From contig VGPI01000134.1 in NCBI GenBank assembly GCA_016875595.1, forward strand, positions 1 to 5,914: a DNA stretch of 5,914 bases, in the 5' to 3' direction. The notes beneath the pieces were generated by a model, which saw nothing but the letters and a program-made list of their open reading frames with translations, did no database searches and was not told where the DNA came from. Positions 1 to 5,169 of the stretch are shown piece after piece. This stretch comes from Candidatus Cloacimonadota bacterium (GTDB lineage Bacteria; Cloacimonadota; Cloacimonadia; Cloacimonadales; Cloacimonadaceae). How positions within the stretch are numbered: position 1 is the stretch's first letter; each line of letters opens with the position of its first letter. The position numbers were made by a program, and so were the translations under genes.

Positions 1-1377
1 CTTGATCAGAGTGGATTTCCCACATCTGCTTTGTCCCATCACACTGATCAGTTCCCCCCTCCTTATTTCGGAAGATACACTGTCCAAAGCCAGCTGACCA
101 TTGTTAAAGTAATGCTTGATATCGACAACGTCAAGTTTATCTATATCAAAGGGAACCTCAACCAGATCACAGAATTCGTTCAGACGAAAACAGCGGTCAT
201 TGATCTTGATAATATCGGTATTAAGTTGGATACGTCTGATCCGGTCCACCGGTTGATTATTGATGGAAATACTCCAGTCACGCATAGGAGGGTGGATTTC
301 AAGACCGTTTTCGCCCTTCTCTAATTTGGCTATCGTATTGGATGTCTCGAGCTTGCTGATTGAGAAGATCCCGTCGTCAAAAGTGATAAATGCCTCATCC
401 GGGATGGTGCTATATACTTCGATACTGCCCCGCTCTCGGATAACATCAGTCAGGTGGAATTGAGCATACCCCTTGATCTGCATCAGGTCGTCATAACACA
501 ACTTATGATTGAGGTTATGCCGCAATTTCCTGCCGTTTTGATAGATCGTACCCATCCTCGGGTAGAGGTGAAACCGGTTGTTCACAATATACACATTGAA
601 GTCATAATCCGCCTTGGTAAAAACGATCTCGTCCTTGATCTCACGTGTCTCGAAGATCTTGTGGAGGATTGAACTGTCAAAACTGACGCCACCAATCGCC
701 AGTTGGTCGGTATCATGAACAAGATAGAGAATATTGGTTTGTAATCGCCGGGAATTGATCTCCACTTTTGATGTACTGTCTGTTCCGATGAACAGCATGT
801 TGTCCACGGAAGTGAGAAACATCTCAAATCCACTCACCTGCACTTGGCGGAAGCGGACATGGCAGCTATTATCCCTGCCAAAGAGCACATAGTCGGTAAA
901 AATGGAGCCAAAGACCGAACTGATATTCTGACCGTATGGCACCGCTACCGGGGTAAAAGTCCTCTCTTCAAAATGACTTATCAACTGGATAAAGGCATCT
1001 CCATCCAGACCGAAGCTACGGCACAGATCAAGGATATGCGTGATTTCCGAGATATCATAGTCCTGCTCCTTCTTCGCCATCACAATCAAGCTAAGGATGA
1101 TCTGCACCTTGTCCAAATGATTCAGATGGTGATTGAGATAATCCAGAACCTCATCAATATCATAGGAACTCTCGACAATCTCACGGACATACATTTCCCA
1201 GGAAACATCCACATAGCGGAATAGATTGAGTAAAAGAGAATACAGGATGGAGATCTCCTGGTCGGTAAATTCATGTCCGCTTTGAATGATATGCACATAG
1301 AGCCGGGTGACCATATCGATGGTCTTCTTCCGGTTTACTGAGTTTGCTTTGCCCCTAGATCCACTGTTTGGACTCAC
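1..1377 (-). CDS. ABC ATPase with N-terminal TerB-like and FHA-like domains (partial, 3' end outside window)
   Basis: The open frame runs to the window edge without a stop; 459 residues are visible. Residues 20-138 are helical and match the two-halved TerB pattern (GHEFTDQEISILYSLL, then KVQIILSLIVMAKKEQDYDI followed by SEITHILDLC). Residues 163-399 are beta-rich and hold three FHA-like units. From about residue 416 the ABC nucleotide-binding domain begins: a possible A-loop aromatic at Y423/F424, then SEIRRGELISVMG and Walker A G448-Q-S-R-C-G-K-S-T456. Walker B, signature motif and any membrane segments would lie beyond the window. By analogy with FHA-ABC exporters such as Rv1747, it may be an ATPase of an ABC-2 type exporter whose front end senses a partner; this is inference. 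The GTG at 1377 is preferred because GAAGG sits 5 nt upstream and the gene then follows the DUF2851 stop by 1 nt. ATG at 1314 is the alternative and would still keep most of the TerB-like domain. Substrate unknown. Confidence 0.85.
   Translation of the reverse strand, partial: MSPNSGSRGKANSVNRKKTIDMVTRLYVHIIQSGHEFTDQEISILYSLLLNLFRYVDVSWEMYVREIVESSYDIDEVLDYLNHHLNHLDKVQIILSLIVMAKKEQDYDISEITHILDLCRSFGLDGDAFIQLISHFEERTFTPVAVPYGQNISSVFGSIFTDYVLFGRDNSCHVRFRQVQVSGFEMFLTSVDNMLFIGTDSTSKVEINSRRLQTNILYLVHDTDQLAIGGVSFDSSILHKIFETREIKDEIVFTKADYDFNVYIVNNRFHLYPRMGTIYQNGRKLRHNLNHKLCYDDLMQIKGYAQFHLTDVIRERGSIEVYSTIPDEAFITFDDGIFSISKLETSNTIAKLEKGENGLEIHPPMRDWSISINNQPVDRIRRIQLNTDIIKINDRCFRLNEFCDLVEVPFDIDKLDVVDIKHYFNNGQLALDSVSSEIRRGELISVMGQSRCGKSTLIK
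181..891 (-). repeat. Three FHA-like units encoded within the ABC ATPase gene
   Basis: Residues about 163-233, 260-308 and 320-399 of the ABC protein each end in the same pattern: Asn, a short turn, a hydrophobic residue, then Leu, an Asp, alternating hydrophobics and Phe. The examples are INSRRL...LVHDTDQLAIGGVSF, QNGRKL...LCYDDLMQIKGYAQF and INNQPV...LNTDIIKINDRCF. Asn-to-Asp spacing is 16, 16 and 15 residues (N208/D224, N281/D297, N373/D388) and Asn-to-Phe is 25, 26 and 24. This corresponds to the C-terminal half of an FHA fold. Only unit 1 keeps the FHA-type GR at its start (F166-G-R-D), and where FHA has S-x-x-H it has S183-G-F-E186. The repeats are at protein level; the DNA is not visibly repeated. 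Confidence 0.6.
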
Positions 1378-1378
1378 T

Positions 1379-2695
1379 CTAACCTTCAATATCGGACCTG
1401 CCAAAGGTCTGCCGGCAGTCATCGCAGTAGTGATATTGACAAAACCGGAAGTAGAGCTCGATTAGTCCCTGCTGGATCATTGCCGATCCGGCAGTAAGTT
1501 TCTGTTGTCCGGGACTCAGGTATTTGTTCATGAAATTGATCACATAATTATCTGCCAGGGCAGGATGGTTTTCATAGATCTTCAATATCTGCTGAGTTCC
1601 TTCGCTATCTCCGGTCTTCTGGAAGTAAAGAAACGCAATGGGCAGTACGATATTGATCAGAATCGTCCGCAGATGGTTGTCACCCAGGCGGGGAATCATA
1701 GAGTCATGATAGGTACCGGAAAAAGCCAGCAGACGTTTGAACCGGACGAATAAGTCCTTGTATTCAATGCTCTCCTGGAATATGGGCAGCAAGTGATAAA
1801 CAAAGCCCTTATCCAATATCCGGTAGAGGAAATGGCAGATCACGATCATGCGATAGATGGGATGATTGGCAGGACGGATCCGAAACTTTTGCCAGAGGGC
1901 ATGAATCCTCTGTGCTGTATAGTTCTGGATTTCATAGCGTTTTTGTATATCAGACACCAACGGAGCAGGCAGGTAATTTGACGAAACAGCCAGCAACCCG
2001 GATGAAACTGTCATAACACTGATCAGATCATCCAGTTCCATACCTTCTTCATACCAGTCCTTCAGCTTTTTCCAGGTCAGTGTTTGTGCGATAGTGATGA
2101 AGCTGTATTTATTTTTGTCATATCCCATGGCTTCCAAGAACCCTTCATACAATATCTGATCGAAGTCGGAATTGAGTAAAGAAGTATTGAACCGCTTCAC
2201 CTTGTTCTCAAAACGCTGAACTCCATATTTCCGCAGGATCGATTGCAGATGATCGCTCGGGATCAGCGACAAAAGATCACAATAAGAAGATTGGCCTTTT
2301 AACGGATACGTCTTGTGCCGTTCAAAGAGTTTATTGATGTCCTCGACCAGTTGATCCTTGAGTTCCAGGATTTCGATCGGCTGTCCGTCTTCCCTGATCG
2401 TATGGGATTCTCTGCCCCGATGTTCAAAGACGACGTGCAGGATCACCTTATTGTAATATGGGTTTTCCTCGTGATGATGGGCAATCCAGTCATACGTATT
2501 GGGATGGATCTCAACGCTACCCGTCAGGTGTTCACCGTCAATGATCACAGCCGCATTAAAGAAGTCCGGTCCACGATTGGTGTTATATTGACCGGGATAT
2601 ACAATTCTAACGGCTTTACCGCTCACCGTTACCAGTTCGTTGCGCAAATGACCCTCATCCCAGATATGATAGAGGAATTCTTCGCGCAATTCCAT
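1379..2695 (-). CDS. DUF2851 family protein, uncharacterised
   Basis: The gene encodes 438 residues and starts MELREEFLYHIWDEGHL, the typical opening of DUF2851 proteins of the FCB group. The N-terminal region carries the family signature: G35-QYN, G42-PDF45, G59-SVEIH64, D69-W70, H73-H75, and ILHVVF near 85-90. The middle part is mainly helical with no obvious membrane segment or signal peptide, so a cytoplasmic location is likely. Near the C-terminus C419-x2-H422-x-C424-x2-C427 could bind zinc. The start is ATG at 2695: it overlaps the mtgA stop as TGATG, with AGAGG 8 nt upstream. The frame stays open for 64 more codons upstream, but those lie inside mtgA and are not credible coding sequence. 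The function of the family is not known to me; a nuclease-like role is discussed as a finding. Translational coupling to mtgA is likely from the overlap. Confidence 0.88.
   Translation of the reverse strand: MELREEFLYHIWDEGHLRNELVTVSGKAVRIVYPGQYNTNRGPDFFNAAVIIDGEHLTGSVEIHPNTYDWIAHHHEENPYYNKVILHVVFEHRGRESHTIREDGQPIEILELKDQLVEDINKLFERHKTYPLKGQSSYCDLLSLIPSDHLQSILRKYGVQRFENKVKRFNTSLLNSDFDQILYEGFLEAMGYDKNKYSFITIAQTLTWKKLKDWYEEGMELDDLISVMTVSSGLLAVSSNYLPAPLVSDIQKRYEIQNYTAQRIHALWQKFRIRPANHPIYRMIVICHFLYRILDKGFVYHLLPIFQESIEYKDLFVRFKRLLAFSGTYHDSMIPRLGDNHLRTILINIVLPIAFLYFQKTGDSEGTQQILKIYENHPALADNYVINFMNKYLSPGQQKLTAGSAMIQQGLIELYFRFCQYHYCDDCRQTFGRSDIEG
1383..1387 (-). promoter_or_regulatory. Ribosome binding site deciding the GTG start of the ABC ATPase
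   Basis: GAAGG lies inside the last codons of the DUF2851 gene, 5 nt before GTG at 1377. The other in-frame candidate, ATG at 1314, has GGAAG about 12 nt upstream, which is less well placed. Confidence 0.5.
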
Positions 2696-3420
2696 CAATG
2701 ATACCTCTGCAGGGTCTGATAGCGTTGACTGGCTGAAGGAGAGCGGTAATAGGTCTGTGGAGTATAATCCAGCGGATTGGTCAATACCGCCATTAGTTGC
2801 ATCAGTTGTTCGCGGCTCAGGTTTTTGGCACTCCTGCCATAGTAGTGCCGCGCCGCCGAATCGATCCCATAGATGCCTTTGCCCCATTCCACATAATTCA
2901 GGTACAGTTCCAGCATTCTGTTCTTGCTCAGGCAGATCTCCATGATCACCGTCACCTGTGCTTCCAGGTATTTTCGGAAGTAGTTTCCATGCGTGGTCAG
3001 GAAAACCGTCCGTGCCAGTTGATTGGAGATCGTGCTCCCGCCAAATCTGATCCTTCCTGCCTTACGGTTACGTTCCCTGGCTTCCCGGATCATCTTCCAG
3101 TCAAAGCCCCAATGCTGATAGTAATTTCCATCCTCCAGCGTTAAGATCATTGCTTTGGTTGATCGGGGCATAGCTTTCAACGCAATGAAATACCGCTTGT
3201 GGATCGGGTAGGATCGGACGATCAGGCGGTGTGCCATCAGAGGTGTATAGGGCGGATTGACGAAATTGAACAGCAAACTCAAGCTCGCCACGATCCCCCA
3301 AAACCAGAGGTGGATAAAGAGGACATATCTCAATATCCGTATCCAGACAGGCCTCTTCTGTTTCTTTACTCCCCTTTTGAAAAGTGCGCGAAACACGTTA
3401 ATAACTGGATCAGCGCCCAA
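2695..3420 (-). CDS. mtgA: Monofunctional biosynthetic peptidoglycan glycosyltransferase (GT51)
   Basis: The product polymerises lipid II into glycan strands on the outer face of the cytoplasmic membrane. A basic N-terminus (KRGVKKQKR, about 16-23) precedes one membrane segment at about 31-52, then a single GT51 domain. Motifs in order: LEDGNYYQHWGFD with catalytic Glu96; GGSTISNQLAR at 127-136; RKYLEAQ with the second Glu at 153; KNRMLELYLNYVEWG at 166-180; GIYGIDSAARHYYGRSA at 182-198. The total of 241 residues fits MtgA; there is no transpeptidase domain, so it is not a bifunctional PBP1. There is no ATG at the 5' end: the frame is closed upstream by TGA near 3436-3438, and TTG at 3420 or GTG at 3396 are the candidates, neither with a clear ribosome binding site. 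The first 8 residues are therefore uncertain. It sits 115 nt after rpsT with no obvious terminator between. Confidence 0.93.
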   Translation of the reverse strand: MGADPVINVFRALFKRGVKKQKRPVWIRILRYVLFIHLWFWGIVASLSLLFNFVNPPYTPLMAHRLIVRSYPIHKRYFIALKAMPRSTKAMILTLEDGNYYQHWGFDWKMIREARERNRKAGRIRFGGSTISNQLARTVFLTTHGNYFRKYLEAQVTVIMEICLSKNRMLELYLNYVEWGKGIYGIDSAARHYYGRSAKNLSREQLMQLMAVLTNPLDYTPQTYYRSPSASQRYQTLQRYH

Positions 3421-3462
3421 ACAAGACGCTGGTGATCACTTCAAGCACAAGCCAGGAAAGGG

Positions 3463-3484
3463 ATGCCGAATTCCGCTCCGGCAT
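3463..3484 (-). other. Hairpin in the rpsT-mtgA intergenic region
   Basis: In the 115-nt gap 3421-3535 the minus strand reads ATGCCGGA, a 6-nt loop, then TTCGGCAT: an 8-bp stem including one G-T pair. A weaker second hairpin, GCTGA/TCAGC with an 8-nt loop, lies at 3496-3513. Neither is followed by a run of T, so these are not convincing intrinsic terminators. They could be an attenuating or RNA-processing structure between rpsT and mtgA, or chance. Nothing else recognisable is in this gap apart from a 24-codon ORF reported under findings. Confidence 0.35.
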
Positions 3485-3535
3485 GATTCTTGGTTGCTGA
3501 CCGCGTCCTCAGCTCGCTTGGGCTTGATCTTTTTC

Positions 3536-3790
3536 TTATGATTGTTTATTTACAAACAGGGCAAGGCGTGACTTGCGACGGGAAGCGGTGCGTTTGTGGA
3601 TCACACCCTTTTTGGCAGCTTTGTCCAGTTGGGAATACAGCTTGTCCAATAGTTGATTGCGTTCCTCTTCCGGAAGTCCGGCTTCGATCTGCTTGGTCAT
3701 GGTTCTAATCGTGCGTTTCACGTAGTTGTTGCGGGCTGCTCGTTTCTTGTCTGTTTTCATCCGTTTCATCGGCGATTTGTGTTGTGGCAT
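3536..3790 (-). CDS. rpsT: 30S ribosomal protein S20
   Basis: This is an 84-residue, strongly basic helical protein of normal S20 length, which binds 16S rRNA in the body of the 30S subunit during early assembly. Recognisable S20 features are the start MPQHKSPMKRMKTDKKRAAR, the central helix with RTIRTMTKQIE, and the C-terminal LDKAAKKGVIHKRTASRRKS followed by RLALFV. Another in-frame ATG 12 nt upstream (3802) would add MEIK, but GGAG at 3797-3800 lies inside those codons and is 6 nt before ATG 3790, so 3790 is the real start. It has its own promoter about 35-60 nt upstream and is the first gene of a probable rpsT-mtgA-DUF2851-ABC transcript. Confidence 0.96.
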   Translation of the reverse strand: MPQHKSPMKRMKTDKKRAARNNYVKRTIRTMTKQIEAGLPEEERNQLLDKLYSQLDKAAKKGVIHKRTASRRKSRLALFVNKQS

Positions 3791-3796
3791 TTTAAT

Positions 3797-3800
3797 CTCC
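3797..3800 (-). promoter_or_regulatory. Ribosome binding site of rpsT
   Basis: GGAG lies 6 nt before the ATG at 3790. It overlaps the codons that would be used by the upstream ATG at 3802, and so excludes that start. Confidence 0.75.
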
Positions 3801-3825
3801 ATAGTTTATTTAATCGGCTGCGCGA

Positions 3826-3852
3826 AGTATAATTGACTGGACTTATTGTCAA
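3826..3852 (-). promoter_or_regulatory. Probable sigma70-type promoter of rpsT
   Basis: A perfect -35 box TTGACA (3847-3852) is followed after 15 bp by TATACT (3826-3831), five of six matches to the -10 consensus. The 15-bp spacer is shorter than the usual 17, which may lower or modulate activity. The expected transcript start near 3818 would leave a leader of roughly 28 nt before the S20 start codon. The promoter lies in the 86-nt gap between the glycosyltransferase stop and rpsT. That gap has no clear terminator, so some read-through from upstream is possible. Confidence 0.65.
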
Positions 3853-3853
3853 T
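3832..3853. repeat. Inverted repeat overlapping the rpsT promoter
   Basis: The half-sites ATTGAC and GTCAAT are perfect inverted copies separated by 10 bp. One covers most of the -35 box and the other abuts the -10 box, filling the spacer region. The placement would suit an operator for a dimeric repressor, but 6-bp arms in AT-rich DNA can arise by chance. Confidence 0.4.
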
Positions 3854-3888
3854 CACAATCTGAAGAAAATGTCACTAATAATAGCTAT

Positions 3889-5169
3889 TTACATACCTGA
3901 TGGTGAGTTAGTAATGTCGGCAAGCAACCGGATCAGTTCCCTTACCTGATATCCGACGCTGATGTTCTCCAGATCCGCCGTTGTCCGCACCGTCCGTTCG
4001 TCCGCCCATTTTTCATAAAGCTCTTGGATATAATTCCTTCCTGCCGTATCATTCAGCCCTTCAATAGTAAAGCCCGCCTGGTGTGAACTGATGATCTGTG
4101 CTGCCTCGCCATCCCGGGGACCGTAACAGAGGACGGGGGTGCGTGACCCGCAGTACTCAAAGAGCTTGGTAGTCAGAATGCCTTTGCTACCCTCACATCG
4201 GTTTATCACCAGCAACAGCAGTTCGGCATTGACCATCTCGTTCAGTGCTTCCGCATGACACTGAAACCTGTTTAATTCAAAGGTCAGATTGGGTTTATCC
4301 TCTCTGATCCGCCCCCATTCCTGTTCAGTGAGATTTGTTCCGATGAAGTTGAACTCCAGGTCGCTGTCCGGCAGGGCTGCGATCACGTATTTCACCAGCG
4401 CTGCGAGGTCTTGTCCAGCGGTAAGTTGGCCGATGTATTTGATTCTGAACCGTTGTGTCCGCTGATATGAGCTCCCCTCAAAGTGCCTGGGTTCATAGCC
4501 ATTGTACAGGACATGCACCTTTCCTGCATCCCATTCGGTGCCGATTCCCCTGGACACGGTCAGAACCGCGCTGGCTTGGCGCACCACTTTCCGTTCCATT
4601 CTTTTATGGAGATGGTGTGCCAGTTTGGTCTGTCCCGCCAGCCGCAGGTAATGAATCTCACTCCAGGGGTCACGAAAATCGGCGATCCAGGGTATCTGAA
4701 AATACATCTGCAGATTCATTCCCAGAAGATGAGTGGAATGCGGCGGACCAGTGGTGATGATCACGTCGTAATTCCGTCTCAAAATCATAAGCCCGGCATA
4801 ATCTTTGGCATACCTGTTCCAGATGATACGGATATCGGGTATGATCAGATTGATCCGTAACCACAGAGCGATCCGGGTAAGCAGCCCAGCGCTACGATCC
4901 TTTTTCAGATTGCCATAAGGCATCTGTATCCGGGGAAAAAAGAATCCCCAGATCCGGCTTATGACGAGATTTGGAGTCCGAAAAACCCCCACTTCTGCCG
5001 GGATATACCGTAAAAGGGAATTATCCCGCACCGGGTAATCCGCCTTCTCCGGAGCGATAACATCAACCAGGCAACCATTCTCCACCAGATGCGGCAGAAA
5101 CCTGAGCCAGCGTTGAACCGCTGCTCCGCCACAGGGTGGAAAGTAATAAGTGATCAGCAGTATCCTCAA
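3889..5169 (-). CDS. GT-B fold glycosyltransferase (GT4-like)
   Basis: The product probably transfers a sugar from a nucleotide donor to a cell-surface glycan or lipid-linked acceptor; donor and acceptor cannot be read from the sequence. Taking TTG 5169 as start gives 426 residues. The N-terminal domain opens RILLITYYFPPCGGAAVQRW, a glycine-rich acceptor-side loop typical of this family, followed by TGPPHSTH at 140-147 and WIADFRDPW at 161-169. The linker has VLTVS and LYNGYEP (about 221-227). The C-terminal donor domain has IKYIGQL near 243-249 and KLFEYCGSRTPVL at 335-347, with Glu338 in the place usual for nucleotide-sugar binding. No signal peptide or membrane segment is evident. TTG 5169 overlaps the stop of the preceding glycosyltransferase and has GGAG 8 nt upstream. 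An in-frame ATG at 5208 would add 13 residues (MGQAGKAGSGEHG) unlike the usual family start. Confidence 0.88.
   Translation of the reverse strand: MRILLITYYFPPCGGAAVQRWLRFLPHLVENGCLVDVIAPEKADYPVRDNSLLRYIPAEVGVFRTPNLVISRIWGFFFPRIQMPYGNLKKDRSAGLLTRIALWLRINLIIPDIRIIWNRYAKDYAGLMILRRNYDVIITTGPPHSTHLLGMNLQMYFQIPWIADFRDPWSEIHYLRLAGQTKLAHHLHKRMERKVVRQASAVLTVSRGIGTEWDAGKVHVLYNGYEPRHFEGSSYQRTQRFRIKYIGQLTAGQDLAALVKYVIAALPDSDLEFNFIGTNLTEQEWGRIREDKPNLTFELNRFQCHAEALNEMVNAELLLLVINRCEGSKGILTTKLFEYCGSRTPVLCYGPRDGEAAQIISSHQAGFTIEGLNDTAGRNYIQELYEKWADERTVRTTADLENISVGYQVRELIRLLADITNSPSGM

Noticed and set aside
31..672. Several plus-strand open frames near the left edge
   Set aside because: They lie opposite the continuous minus-strand frame that ends in a Walker A motif and have no ribosome binding sites or recognisable products.
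582..833. 83-codon minus-strand open frame
   Set aside because: It is out of frame with, and wholly inside, the ABC ATPase gene; its translation is low-complexity and Arg/Ser-rich, as expected of a shadow frame.
844..1224. 126-codon open frame on the plus strand
   Set aside because: It is antisense to the TerB-like part of the ABC protein, whose frame gives a coherent domain; the plus-strand translation resembles no family I know.
2315..2701. 128-codon plus-strand open frame
   Set aside because: It is antisense to the conserved GPDF/VEIH region of DUF2851.
2696..2887. 64-codon upstream extension of the DUF2851 frame
   Set aside because: It overlaps the conserved C-terminal part of mtgA, and the family begins at MELREEFL; the ATG at 2695 has a stop/start overlap and AGAGG upstream.
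3369..3378. AAAAGGGGAG as a strong ribosome binding site within the mtgA 5' end
   Set aside because: No ATG, GTG or TTG lies at a suitable distance downstream; the purines are explained by Lys/Arg codons of the basic N-terminus.
3463..3513. Intrinsic terminator after rpsT
   Set aside because: Two hairpins are present, but neither is followed by a T run on the minus strand, so termination is not supported.
3875..3893. AATAGCTATT palindrome at the stop of the second glycosyltransferase as a terminator
   Set aside because: It is only a 10-bp AT-rich palindrome with no loop, too weak to form a hairpin that would stop transcription.
4455..4860. Two overlapping plus-strand frames of 100-125 codons
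   Set aside because: Both are opposite the glycosyltransferase 3889-5169, whose motifs are clear.
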